DNA of 64,000 nucleotides from Archangium sp. (GCA_030695565.1 JAUYRZ010000034.1:17192-81191), one strand, 5' to 3'; numbered from the stretch's first letter, positions 46,566-56,787 are shown. Numbers and translations are program-made. The notes: generated by a model not told the origin, from the sequence alone.

Positions 46566-46811
46566 ATGAACGACACACGGCTGATGGAGCTGCGACCACT
46601 CGCGCCTCCGCGAGAGGTGTTCGAACTCGAAGTGGGGATGCGTCCGACGGATGAATTGGTGCGCATCGCCTCGGATGCCTGTTCCAAAGGCCTGCGGGTG
46701 CATTTTCTGGGGCTGGCCAGCCGGCCCTTCGGCGACCTCTTCAAGGTGGCTGCAGCCGGTGGGTGGGGTGACGGGTGCCGCGCGGGCAGGCACTCGTTCA
46801 TTCCGGGCTGA
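46566..46811 (+). CDS. Possible small protein upstream of phosphofructokinase
   Basis: 81 residues from the ATG at 46566, which follows a G-rich stretch. MNDTRLMELRPLAPP, then a mixed helical part (DELVRIASDACSKGLRVHFLG). No known motif. It may be a real leader gene, since codon usage resembles its neighbours, or a chance frame before pfkA. The 224-bp gap before it (46342-46565) has a weak inverted repeat ATCAA-TCGG-TTGAT at 46464-46477 and no clear promoter. Confidence 0.35.
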   Translation: MNDTRLMELRPLAPPREVFELEVGMRPTDELVRIASDACSKGLRVHFLGLASRPFGDLFKVAAAGGWGDGCRAGRHSFIPG

Positions 46812-46850
46812 GAGGCACACGCTTTGCTGCTGAGAACCTGAAGGGTTCTC

Positions 46851-47809
46851 ATGCGGGTCGCGGTGTTGACCAGTGGAGGTGATGCGCCGGGCATGAACGC
46901 GGCGATCCGCGCGGTGGTTCGTTCGGCGCTCGAACGAGGCTGGCGCCCGGTGGGCGTGCTCAACGGCTACGAGGGCCTGCTCGACCGGGCGTTCCGCGAG
47001 CTCAATGATCGCGAGGTCGGCGGGCTGATGCAGCGCGGGGGCACCTTCCTCGGGAGCGCCCGCTGCCCTGAAATGCTGACGCCAGAAGGCCAGAGCCGCG
47101 CGGTCACGAGCCTGCGCGAAACCGGCATCGATGCGCTGGTGGTGATCGGCGGCAACGGCTCGCAGGCCGGGGCCCACGCCCTCTCGTCACGCGGCGTGAA
47201 GGTGGTGGGGGTGGCCTCCACCATCGACAACGACCTGGTCGGTTGTGACGTGACCATCGGCGCGACCACCGCGCTCGACGTGGCGCTCGAGGCGATCGAC
47301 CGCCTCAAGGTGACTGCCTCCGCGCGTTTCTGGTCGAGGTGATGGGGCGAAACTGCGGCTACCTCGCGTTGATGGCGGGCCTTGCGGGCGGCGCGGAGGC
47401 GGTGGCGCTGCCCGAGGTGCCCTGTTCCCCGGGCATCGTGGCGGGCGCGGTGGCGGAGGCCTACCGGCTGGGCAAAGCGCACGCGATCATCGTGATCTCC
47501 GAAGGGGTGCCGGGCGGCAGCACGAAGCTGGCCGAGGCGCTCGACGCGCAGCAGAAAGCGTTGGGCTTCGACGTGCGGGTCACCCGCATCGGTCACGTGC
47601 AACGGGGCGGAGCGCCGGGGGCGTTCGATCGCATTCTGGCCAGCCGCACGGGCGCCGCGGCGATCGACGCGCTCGCGCACGGAAGGCACTCGGTGATGGT
47701 GGGCATGCTTTCGGGGGCGATTCGGGAGACGCCGCTGGCGGAGGTGGCCGGCCGGCTCAAACCCATCGACCCCGCGCTGGTCGAGTTGGCGCGGGTCCTG
47801 GCCCGGTAG
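46851..47809 (+). pseudogene. pfkA: 6-phosphofructokinase, frame disrupted near 47325
   Basis: Two consecutive frames together make a near full-length (about 320-residue) PfkA. Frame 1 (46851-47342) holds LTSGGDAPGMNAAIR, GGNGS (100-104), STIDND (124-128, catalytic Asp) and AIDRLKVTAS. Frame 2 (open from 47339; homology resumes as RAFLVEV about 47324) holds VMGRNCGYLALMAGLAGG, RIGHVQRGG and FDRILASR. A 7-base deletion relative to the usual TAS-SHQ-RAF junction breaks the frame and removes residues next to the Arg that contacts fructose-6-phosphate. Position 102 is Asn where E. coli PfkA has Asp103. A GAAGGG site precedes the ATG. Either a recent loss of function or a sequence error. Confidence 0.78.
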
Positions 47810-47811
47810 TC

Positions 47812-48115
47812 ATTTCGCCAGGACGAAGCGATCCGCGAACTCCGCGCGCACCTCACCGGTGCGTGAATCGGTGAGCCAGGGCATCACGAACTTCCGGGGC
47901 ACCCGAATCACCTGCACCGGCCGGTAGGTGCGAAAGGCGAGATCCCACAAGGGCGAGGTCACCCCATGGTTGAAGCGCGCGTCGCTGGAGTGATGCGCGA
48001 AGTGATGGCCCGCTCAGCACGAGCGTGAAGAGCGCGCCGCGAGCGCCTTCTTTCAACTGGGGGCGAAGTAGTCACCTTCGCTGCGATGGCGGATGTGTTC
48101 GGTGGCGAGTTCTGG
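47812..48115 (-). pseudogene. Fatty-acid hydroxylase / sterol-desaturase remnant
   Basis: In the minus strand, one frame reads HHFAHHSSDARFNHGVTSPL, then WDLAFRTYRPV and a normal stop. This is the C-terminal His-cluster of the fatty-acid hydroxylase superfamily. Further upstream another frame reads TEHIRHRSEGDYFAP. A missing C in a C-run near 48059 shifts to a frame reading QLKEGARGALFTLVLS, after which the middle of the protein is deleted. No ORF covers the whole, and no start is evident. The membrane spans and first His cluster are gone, so it cannot encode a working enzyme. Confidence 0.65.
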
Positions 48116-48292
48116 TCAAACGGCGGGCTCGAACGCTCACCAGCTGTGAATCGGTGTGAACCACGCCTGCCTTGAAGGGCGTCGTGAGGTTGGGTCTCAC
48201 TCCCACGACGCACGAACGGGCCTCTCGGCACGACGCTTTCTGTGATTCGGCGATGCGGGCTTCGGCTCGGGTCTCGCCCCTTGCGCGTGGCT

Positions 48293-48344
48293 GCCATCGA
48301 TACGCGATAAGCCCAGTTTTAGAGGGTTATCGCGTATTGATGGC
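48293..48344. repeat. Long imperfect inverted repeat
   Basis: Left arm GCCATCGATACGCGATAAGCC (48293-48313, 21 bp; core ATACGCGATAA) and right arm GGTTATCGCGTATTGATGGC (48325-48344) pair with one mismatch and one bulge around an 11-base loop. It is AT-richer than its surroundings. It lies in the 642-bp stretch without an intact gene (47810-48451); the part from 48116 to 48292 shows nothing I can name. Confidence 0.7.
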
Positions 48345-48367
48345 AAGCCCTCGAAAAGGCGAGGCCC

Positions 48368-48408
48368 GCAGGTCCCCTGAGGATCTTCGCTTGAGGTGAG
48401 GGGCCTGC
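48368..48408 (-). terminator. Hairpin downstream of the Ser/Thr kinase gene
   Basis: GCAGGTCCCCT and AGGGGCCTGC form 10-bp arms with one bulge and a 20-base loop. They lie 44 bp past the stop of the minus-strand kinase gene. No T-run follows, so rho-independent termination is uncertain. Confidence 0.35.
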
Positions 48409-48451
48409 GCGTTCGCGCACGAACGCCGACCTCTCGAACACCACCTCGCGG

Positions 48452-49525
<1,074 letters not shown>

Positions 49526-49564
49526 GGAGCGCGCACCGTAGCCCAGCGCGCCGCGCTTCGTACG

Positions 49565-50389
49565 TCACGTCGTCTCCAACGACATCGACACAGCCAAGCG
49601 CTCGGTCGCACCCGGGGCCACCTGCAGCCGCGCGGGCGCCATGCCTTTCGCGGTCCACGGCTCGACACACACGAAGGGTTTGCCCGGGAGCGTCCAGACC
49701 ACCAGGGTACTGAATTGCTCCGTCCACGAGAGTTCGACGCGGCGGCCATCACCGCGATCCAGCGTGGTGGAGCCCCCGGTGAACGGCGTGAAGTGCAGGT
49801 CGACCTCGCCTTCACTGAAGTCCATCGAGGCGACCTCCCGCTCCACACCCGCGGCGTTGTCGTACGCGCGGCCGTGCGCGCCCTGCACCTTCACGCGCTG
49901 CTTTTCGCCCACGCAGAAGTATGGGTGCAGCCCGAAGTGCAGCGGCATCGGCTCGGGGCCCCGGTTCTCGAACGAGAACTCCAGCATCAGGCGCCGGTCG
50001 AACAGGCTCACGGCGAACCGCGCTTCGAACGGAAACGGCCAGAGCGCCAACGTCGCGGGGCTCGAGCTCGAGCGGCACTCCACCCGCGCGGTGTCATCGT
50101 CGGAGACCGCGGAGATCACCTCCCACGGCATCGTGCGCGCAAAACCGTGCTGGCTCATCGGGCTGCCGGCGGGCGGCTTGCCAGCGATGGGGAAGAGCAG
50201 CGGCACCCCGCCCCTCACGCTCCTGGAAGAATCGAGCAGCGTCGCTTCATCCATGAAGAGCACGGGCACGCCGTCCACCACGTACGAGGTGACGAGCGCG
50301 CCGCGGGTGGGCGCCAGCTCGACGTGGGTCTGGCCATCGACCAGGCGCCAGCGGGGAAGAGGACCTTCGAGCCGTTCAATGGTGGGCAC
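49565..50389 (-). CDS. Aldose-1-epimerase / D-hexose-6-phosphate mutarotase
   Basis: 274 residues. A beta-sandwich mutarotase with RGGVPLLFPIAG, the catalytic-His motifs QHGFAR and LHFGLHPYF, and the general-base Glu region FVCVEPW. The RGGxPxxFP motif favours the hexose-6-phosphate (YeaD-like) group. It would interconvert alpha and beta anomers of glucose-6-phosphate, matching the nearby glycolytic and trehalose genes. It lies 10 bp downstream of the TPR gene on the same strand. Confidence 0.85.
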   Translation of the reverse strand: MPTIERLEGPLPRWRLVDGQTHVELAPTRGALVTSYVVDGVPVLFMDEATLLDSSRSVRGGVPLLFPIAGKPPAGSPMSQHGFARTMPWEVISAVSDDDTARVECRSSSSPATLALWPFPFEARFAVSLFDRRLMLEFSFENRGPEPMPLHFGLHPYFCVGEKQRVKVQGAHGRAYDNAAGVEREVASMDFSEGEVDLHFTPFTGGSTTLDRGDGRRVELSWTEQFSTLVVWTLPGKPFVCVEPWTAKGMAPARLQVAPGATERLAVSMSLETT

Positions 50390-50399
50390 GCGCCGCGTT

Positions 50400-51477
50400 C
50401 TATTCGTATTCGTGCGGTGGCAGGACGTACTTCCCCACGTAGCGGGTCACCATCGCGCGGTACTTCGCGTCGAGGCGCAAGACGATCTGCGGGTCGACGC
50501 GTGAGCCCAGCTCGTAGATCACGAACGCGGGCGCCATGCCGTCGACGATGATCTGGTGCAGCACCTCGAGCCGATCATCGGAAGGGCCGAGGCCTTTGGC
50601 CTTGCGCGATTGGTACACGCTCATCAAGGAGCCCAGGCACTCGAGCTCTTCGGCGGTCGACCAGCCGTGTTCGGTGGTGCCCAGCATCTCCTTGCGGTGC
50701 GCCGCATCGGTCAGCCAGAGCGCCTTGCAGTTGGCCCAGGCCAGCCACTCCGGGCGATCGATGTCGGCATAGACGGTGACCACCTCGCCTTCTCGTCGAA
50801 CGAAGCCGCGGGGGATGAGCACCTCGGCCTCGGCCCGGCCCATCAGGCCCTGGGCTTTGGAGAGCGCGCCCAGGAGGATCGGGTTGCGCGGTTTGAGCAC
50901 CAGCGACCTGCGCAGGTCCGCGAGCATCGCCTTGAAGTCCTGCTTGCGGCGGTACGCGTTCGCTCGAAAAAAAATAGATGCGGTAGTCGTCGGGGTTCGC
51001 CGCGATGGCCTGGTCGTACTCTTCGATGGCGGCGTCGGGGTCGCTCTGGCCGAAGAGGTGGGTGTCACCCAGGTACGCGTGCGCGATGTAGAAGTCGGGC
51101 GCGACGGTGAGGGTCTTGCGGTACCAGGCGGCGGCCTCCTGGTAATCGCGGTGTTGAAAAGCGAGCTCCGCCATCTCCATCGGCCCGTCGACGGCGGCCG
51201 GGCGCGGCCAGGCTTCGACCGTGATGACCCCGTTCTTGCGCTTCACGCGCGGGTACTCGATGGCCGGCACCAGCTCCTTCCACGTCTCGTCGGCCAGTTT
51301 TCCGCGAGCGACGTCCTGCAGCGTCTCGATGCCCACGATGCGCACCGCAGCGCCCGAGGCCTCGAGCCGCTTGAGGATCTGCGAAGGAACCAGAAACGGC
51401 CTGCGCGGCGCCGGTTCTTTGGCGCTCACCATTGCGGCCCCCAACATGACCACCAGCACCCCGATGCGCGTCGGCAT
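50400..51477 (-). pseudogene. Exported TPR protein, frame broken at an A8/T8 run
   Basis: The start ATG is at 51477, with signal peptide MPTRIGVLVVMLGAAMVSA. TPR units follow (MEMAELAFQHRDYQEAAAWY; DPDAAIEEYDQAIAANPDD). Near 50974 the frame changes at a run of eight Ts on the coding strand. With seven Ts it would read RIYFF-RANAYRRKQDF without a break and continue to the stop at 50400, giving about 359 residues. The second part holds one more TPR and an unknown C-terminal region. Either a homopolymer sequencing error, a real mutation, or a site where polymerase slippage restores the frame. Function unknown. Confidence 0.7.
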
Positions 51478-51589
51478 GACCTGAGAAGTAACGAGTCGAA
51501 AGGGCAACGACGGCCGACCCCGGAATTACCCGGCAAACTCCCCGTGGATCGGTCGGCGGTTCATCCAGCGAAGCTGCAGGAGAGACCGC

Positions 51590-52204
51590 ATGGGCAGGCT
51601 GACGATGACGACGTTCCTCACGCTCGACGGCGTGATGCAGGGCCCCGGCGGGCCGGCGGAAGATCGCAGTGGTGATTTCAAGCTCGGCGGGTGGCTGGTG
51701 CCCTACGCCGACGAAGACATGGGCAAGCTGGTGACGCAGTGGTTTCGTGAAGCCGATGCGTTTCTGCTGGGCCGGGGAACGTACGAAATCTTCGCGGCGC
51801 ATTGGCCGCGCGTCACCGATCCCACCGATGGGGTGGCCGCCGCGCTCAACGAGCGGCCCAAGTACGTGGTGTCGCGGCGCCTCGAACACGTGGCGTGGAG
51901 GAACACCACCATCGTGCGGGACGCAGTGGAGACGGTGCTCGACCTCAAGCAGCGGTATCAGCGCGAAGTGCAGGTGCACGGCAGCGCGGGGCTGGCCCAG
52001 ACGCTCATCAAGCACGGGCTCATCGACGAGTACCGGCTCTGGCTGTACCCGGTGATTCTGGGGAAGGGGAAACGGCTCTTCGCCGAAGGTGCGGTGCCCA
52101 GCGCGCTCGAGCTGGTCGAGACCGCCACCACCAGCACCGGCGTGGTGGTGGCGGTCTTTCGGCCTGAGGGCAAACTGAAACACGGCAACTTCATGTTCGA
52201 CTGA
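51590..52204 (+). CDS. RibD C-terminal / dihydrofolate-reductase-like protein
   Basis: 204 residues with a good AGGAGAG site before the ATG. It begins LTMTTFLTLDGVMQGPGGP, the family signature, and has LLGRGTYEIFAAHWP, YVVSRRL, EVQVHGSAGLAQTLIKHGLIDEY and LYPVILGKGKRLF. These match the YyaP/YwjB-type dihydrofolate reductase fold that binds NADPH. Such stand-alone proteins are widespread, with mostly unknown substrates. It is convergent with the USP gene, 3 bp apart. Confidence 0.85.
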   Translation: MGRLTMTTFLTLDGVMQGPGGPAEDRSGDFKLGGWLVPYADEDMGKLVTQWFREADAFLLGRGTYEIFAAHWPRVTDPTDGVAAALNERPKYVVSRRLEHVAWRNTTIVRDAVETVLDLKQRYQREVQVHGSAGLAQTLIKHGLIDEYRLWLYPVILGKGKRLFAEGAVPSALELVETATTSTGVVVAVFRPEGKLKHGNFMFD

Positions 52205-52207
52205 AGC

Positions 52208-53569
52208 TCAACCGTGAGGCTGTCTAACGATGAGCACCGGCCGGCTGCTCCCACGAAGGACCGCCTCGGCCACCGAACCCCGCACCGCGCGCGCCACCCC
52301 GCTGCGGCCATGCGACGACAGCACGATCGCATCGACCCCCAGCTGCTCGGCCAGAGTGAGCAACGCCTTCGCGGGATCCGAGCCGCGCAACACCTCGGTG
52401 CGCGTCACCACGCCGCGCTCGGTGGCAGACGCCGGGGTGAGCACCCGCAAGCGCGCCGCGACTTCTGCCTCTACCCGGGGGCTCGCGTGAGGCGCAGGCA
52501 AGGCGGGCGCGTACAGCTCGCTCAACACGCCCGCCTGCCCTTCACTGGGCGTGACGTGCGCGAGGATCACCTCGCCCATGTTCTTCACCATCGTGTACGC
52601 CCAGGGCACGGCGGCGTTGCCCAGCGCGGAGAAGTCGGTGGCCACCAACACCCGCTCCAGCCGCGGCGAAGGCGCCATCGCCCCCACGCCCTTTCCATCG
52701 GGCGGAATGATGGCCACGCCCATGCGGGCCAGGTGCAACGTCGCCGACGACACGCTCCACATGCGCGAGAAGCCGGTGTGGCGGTGGCTGCCCACCACGA
52801 TCAACTGGCAACGCTCGGCTTCGGCCAGCTCGAGCAGGTGATCCGCCACCCGGCCCATGCCCAGCTTGGCTCGATAGAAGAGCTCACCCTGCCCCGGCAA
52901 CGAAGGCACCATGCGTTTCAAGTCGCGTTCGATGAGCGACTCCACGGTGCGATCGGGATCCGTGTACGAGCGGCGCTGGCCGGCGAGGCCGTAATGCTGG
53001 TGCGCTTCACCCGCGTAGTAGACCCGGCCCACCACCACATCGAGCGGGCCCGCCGCACGCAGCCGCGAGAGCCACCGCAACGCGCTCGCGCTCGCCTCAC
53101 CTTCTTCCAACCCGAGCAGCGCGCGGAAGGGTTTGCCCTCCGCCCACTCCCTGAAGCTGTCGCCTTCACGCACCACCAGCACGGGGATGTCAGAGCCGCT
53201 GGCGAGCCGTTCGCTGGTGCCGCCGAGCTTCACCATCGCCGACGCGCCGTGCCCCGCGGAGCCGATCACGATGAGCTGAGCGTCGTGCGACCGGGCGAAG
53301 TCGCGCACGGCCACCGCGGCGCGGCCCTGCTTCACCGCGACCATGATGGGTCTCCGGGACAACCCCTCGAGCCGCGCAGCCAGGGCGGCCAGCCGTTGCT
53401 GAAGCATCGTCTGCACCTGCCCCGCGCTGGCCGGGGTCATCAGCTCGACCTCAGGCTCCTGCACGTGGAGCAACCACAGGGGTTGATCGAGCCGGCCCGC
53501 AAGCGCCGCGGCCGCTTCTTCAGCGTGGCGCGCGGGCGGGGAGAAGTCTGTCGCGCAGATGATGGACAT
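52208..53569 (-). CDS. Triple universal stress protein
   Basis: 453 residues from the ATG at 53569. Three USP units in one chain. Unit 1 (about 1-145) has ICATDFSPPARHA and IVIGSAGHGASAMVKLGG. Unit 2 (about 150-300) has LIVVGSHRHTGFSRMW but lacks the usual strand-1 Asp and the full nucleotide loop. Unit 3 (about 305-450) has VLVATDFSALGNAA and IVLSSHGRSGVARAVRGS, the complete ATP-binding-type motif G-x2-G-x9-G-S. Cytoplasmic. A three-unit chain is longer than the usual one or two and would fold as a pseudo-multimer, with unit 2 perhaps structural. Confidence 0.85.
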   Translation of the reverse strand: MSIICATDFSPPARHAEEAAAALAGRLDQPLWLLHVQEPEVELMTPASAGQVQTMLQQRLAALAARLEGLSRRPIMVAVKQGRAAVAVRDFARSHDAQLIVIGSAGHGASAMVKLGGTSERLASGSDIPVLVVREGDSFREWAEGKPFRALLGLEEGEASASALRWLSRLRAAGPLDVVVGRVYYAGEAHQHYGLAGQRRSYTDPDRTVESLIERDLKRMVPSLPGQGELFYRAKLGMGRVADHLLELAEAERCQLIVVGSHRHTGFSRMWSVSSATLHLARMGVAIIPPDGKGVGAMAPSPRLERVLVATDFSALGNAAVPWAYTMVKNMGEVILAHVTPSEGQAGVLSELYAPALPAPHASPRVEAEVAARLRVLTPASATERGVVTRTEVLRGSDPAKALLTLAEQLGVDAIVLSSHGRSGVARAVRGSVAEAVLRGSSRPVLIVRQPHG

Positions 53570-53676
53570 GGGGGCTTCGCCTTCACCCGGCGTGCCCACG
53601 AGAAGACTGGGTAACACGGGGGAGGCGCGTGCACGACTTGCGCGAGGAGCGCCCCGTCAGCGCAAGGACTGCAGCT

Positions 53677-54597
53677 TCAGTGCGCCTGCAGCCACTCGAG
53701 AATGCGCTCGGGCGAGGTGCTCAACCACTCGTGGCCCGCGGCGTCGTCGATGACGATGTCGGTCTCGAAACCCTGCGCCTGAAGCCGCTGCTTGTACGCT
53801 TCGGCCGTGTAGAGCGGCACGGTGAGATCAGCGCGCCCGTGGAGAAACCGCGTCGGCGGATGTTGAGCCGGCAGGGTGGTGGGCACGAAACACGCGACGC
53901 CCGAACAGGTGGCGTAGCTGCCGGAGTGAATGATCAACGCACGAAACACCCCGGGGTAGCTCACTGCCATGCGGCTGGTCATGTAGCCGCCGCTGGAGAT
54001 GCCGGTCGCATACAGGTGCGTCAGGTCGATGGGCCCGAAGGTGCCGGCCCGCATGCCCTCGAGCAGCGCGTCGATGAAGGTCTTGTCACTGGTGCTGTCC
54101 CACGGGAGACCGGAGTTGGTCTGCCACGCCAGGCCGCCGATCGCGGTCGGGGCGATGACGGTGTAGCCGTGCTCGAGCAACAGCGCCTGCATGCGCGCCT
54201 GCTGAAAACCGCCGAACAGCGTCGACCCAGCGACTTCATTCCACGTCGCGGACGGCGCGAAGAAGCTGCCCTGGTAGACGATGATCGCAGGGAAGCCCGC
54301 GGCCGGTGCGGGGCCTGAAGGTGACTGCCAATACACGTCGCGCGAGAGCACCGGGGTGATGACCGGCGGGCAGTTCACCTTGCCGTCGGAGAAGGTGCAG
54401 CGGGGAACACCGGCGTCGATTGCGACCACGCCTGCATCGGGCCTCGTGCCCGCGTCGGTGGTGGAGCCCGCGTCCGAGGTGGTGGTGTTGCCCGCATCGG
54501 TGACGGGGGTGCCGGAGTCGACTCCCGGGTTGACCACCGCCGGAGCAACGCCGCAGCCGGTGACCACGACGAGAACGGCGATCAGGAGGCGGGACAC
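53677..54597 (-). CDS. Lipoprotein esterase (PHB-depolymerase/CE1-like)
   Basis: I start it at the GTG at 54597, giving VSRLLIAVLVVVTGCG, a lipobox, and 306 residues; the frame extends upstream but overlaps the divergent gene. An Asp-Ala-Gly linker (TSDAGSTTDAGTRPDAGVV) precedes the hydrolase. The nucleophile elbow is GISSGGYMTS, with an acid in HGRADLTVPLY and the His in DAAGHEWLST. A surface-anchored esterase acting on polymers or short esters is likely. Divergent from the choice-of-anchor-D lipoprotein. Confidence 0.75.
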   Translation of the reverse strand: MSRLLIAVLVVVTGCGVAPAVVNPGVDSGTPVTDAGNTTTSDAGSTTDAGTRPDAGVVAIDAGVPRCTFSDGKVNCPPVITPVLSRDVYWQSPSGPAPAAGFPAIIVYQGSFFAPSATWNEVAGSTLFGGFQQARMQALLLEHGYTVIAPTAIGGLAWQTNSGLPWDSTSDKTFIDALLEGMRAGTFGPIDLTHLYATGISSGGYMTSRMAVSYPGVFRALIIHSGSYATCSGVACFVPTTLPAQHPPTRFLHGRADLTVPLYTAEAYKQRLQAQGFETDIVIDDAAGHEWLSTSPERILEWLQAH

Positions 54598-54678
54598 GCA
54601 AGAGGCCGTAACACCGCGTGGACTCCGAACACCAGTGGCCTGGTGGCTCTGGGCCCGCGCTCCGGCGTAGAAGGGCCC

Positions 54679-56787
54679 ATGCGTTGCATCGGTTGGGTGG
54701 CGGTGGTGAGCCTCTGCGCAGCGTGCGATGGCCGAGTGGTGCATCAGCCCTCGCTGCTCTTCGGCAGCGTGGCGATCGGTGAGTCACGGGAGTTGCCGTT
54801 GTTCTTGAGCAGCGACACTGCGCAGAACGTCGCTTTCGAGCTGAGCCCCGGTGACTTCAGCATCGTGGAGAACTCGCTGACGCTCCGCCCGAACGAGACC
54901 GCCACGCTGCTGGTGCGGTTCACGCCTACTGCGCTGCACACGCGCACGGCCACCTTGAAGATCGGCGCGAAGAAGGTCTCGCTCACGGGTTCAGGTGCGG
55001 GCCCGGAGATCACCGCCGAACATCCCGTGGTGTTGCCGAGGGTCGCGTTACTCACCGAGCAGATTCCCATGCCGACGATCACCAGCATCACCGTGCGGAA
55101 CACCGGCACCAGAGGCTCGGACCTGGTGCTCCGGGCCCCACGCGTAGCGGGCACAGAGCTGTGCGTAGGCACCTTCATCGGCTCGGTGTGCGAACGGTGG
55201 GTTCCGCCGGCCACGCTGGGCGTCGACGACAGGCTCGAAGTGCCGCTCTCAATCTTGCCGGTCGAGTTCGGAGCGCGTTCGTGGGTGATGGTGTTCCCCT
55301 CGAATGATCCCCTTCAGCCGGAGATCGCCGTCGAGGTCATCGCGCTGGTCGAGGTGTTCGAGGCGTGCAACCTCGGGTACTCCTTCGACGGGGTGATGAA
55401 GGGCGAGGAGCTCGTGTTGCCCATCACCCACCTCGGCACGAGGCGGTGTCTGGTGGAGGGCATCACGGCCACTTCGGCGCCCGTGAATTTCCTGCAGGTG
55501 ATCGAGCCAGCGTCGTTGCCACTGACTCTGGATGCGGAAGGGACCTTCGATTTGAAGATCGCGCTGCGGCCCGGAGCGCCTTCGATGCTCAGCGGGGTGG
55601 TGCGCATCGATGCGTTGGGTTCCGACCCGAGACCCATCTTCTTTCAGCGCGAGTTGAAGGGCGCTGACTGTCTGACGGTGACTCCATCGGAGTCCAACTT
55701 CGGCGCCGTCTCGCAAGGGTGTGGGCGAACGCGCGACTTCTACGTCTACAGCGCGTGCCCGGTGGTCATCGACTCGGTGCAGTTGGCGGGCTCCGCGGAG
55801 TTCGAACTCGTGCAGGCGCTTGCGCCCGGCACCGTGGTCAGCCCGAACAGTGGAACGCCTGTGAGCTTCTCCGTCACCTACACCCCGGACGACGTGAGCG
55901 CTGACGTTGCCACGGTGAAGCTCGAGGTGCGCGACGCTGGGTTCGTCAACGTTCCTCTCATGGCGCAGGGGCAGGCCGCTCCGATCCAGGTCGATCGCTA
56001 TCGAGATGATCCCTTGAGCGTCGTCGACGTGCTGGTGATGGTTGATGCATCTCCCTCGTTCGTGCCCCGGCGTTCAGTGGTGCACGAGAACCTGAGGCCG
56101 CTCTTGTGGCTGCTGAACTACGGCTGCACCGACGCGCGCGTTGGCATCGCTCCAGCGGATGGCGCCCCCGATGCGGGAGTTCAGCCCGTACCAAATGACG
56201 CGGGCGTTCGTTGGACCGCCTCGGAAACGCCCGACTTCGAAGGCCTCGTTTTGTCGGCGCTCGATGCGTTGCCGGTCGGCTCTGAAGTGGAGGCCTGCGT
56301 GGGTCCCGCAGCTGACGTGATGGCAGATGCCGGCGTGCGCGCAGGCAGCCGCTTCTCGGGCATCTGCATCACCGATGCGCTGGAGCAATCTCCCAACCCG
56401 CTGGCGTCGCTTCAGCGAATCCAGAGCGTGAACACGTCGTGGAGCGTGGTCTCGAGCTTCGGCGCAGCGTGTTCCGCGGAGTCACTGGACGACGGGGTGC
56501 ACCAGAGTTTGATCGACGCTTCGCACGGACTCCGCGGCGACATCTGTGACCCGACCTGGTCGGGGATCTTCTCCTTCGGCACGACCTGCAACCCGCGGCG
56601 CGGGGTCTACTACCTGACCAGCAGGCCCACGGGACCCGTCGAGGTGCGCGTCGATGGGGGGCTGATTTCAGGATCGGATTGGGCTCTGGATGTTGCGGCC
56701 AACAGCGTCGATTTCCTCCCGGGTCGCGCGCCGACACCAGGCACCACGATCGAGATCAGCTACGTCTCACTCAGTTGCCAGCCCTGA
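54679..56787 (+). CDS. Choice-of-anchor-D / VWA-like surface lipoprotein
   Basis: 702 residues from the ATG at 54679: MRCIGWVAVVSLCAAC, a lipobox. Residues 25-440 hold several Ig-like choice-of-anchor-D (ASH/Hydin-type) repeats. One is clear: FGSVAIGESRELPLFLSS with the strand ending KKVSLTGSG. From about residue 449 the sequence DVLVMVDASPSFVPRR resembles the start of a VWA domain with a D-x-S-x-S-like metal site (DASPS). C-terminal Cys residues (CGDIC-like and CNPRR regions) probably pair. Surface adhesion or binding is plausible; no catalytic residue is visible. Confidence 0.68.
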   Translation: MRCIGWVAVVSLCAACDGRVVHQPSLLFGSVAIGESRELPLFLSSDTAQNVAFELSPGDFSIVENSLTLRPNETATLLVRFTPTALHTRTATLKIGAKKVSLTGSGAGPEITAEHPVVLPRVALLTEQIPMPTITSITVRNTGTRGSDLVLRAPRVAGTELCVGTFIGSVCERWVPPATLGVDDRLEVPLSILPVEFGARSWVMVFPSNDPLQPEIAVEVIALVEVFEACNLGYSFDGVMKGEELVLPITHLGTRRCLVEGITATSAPVNFLQVIEPASLPLTLDAEGTFDLKIALRPGAPSMLSGVVRIDALGSDPRPIFFQRELKGADCLTVTPSESNFGAVSQGCGRTRDFYVYSACPVVIDSVQLAGSAEFELVQALAPGTVVSPNSGTPVSFSVTYTPDDVSADVATVKLEVRDAGFVNVPLMAQGQAAPIQVDRYRDDPLSVVDVLVMVDASPSFVPRRSVVHENLRPLLWLLNYGCTDARVGIAPADGAPDAGVQPVPNDAGVRWTASETPDFEGLVLSALDALPVGSEVEACVGPAADVMADAGVRAGSRFSGICITDALEQSPNPLASLQRIQSVNTSWSVVSSFGAACSAESLDDGVHQSLIDASHGLRGDICDPTWSGIFSFGTTCNPRRGVYYLTSRPTGPVEVRVDGGLISGSDWALDVAANSVDFLPGRAPTPGTTIEISYVSLSCQP

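Noticed and set aside
48116..48292. Short frames around 48172-48399 as small genes
   Set aside because: No homology-like pattern, no ribosome-binding site, and they cross the inverted repeat and the decayed region.
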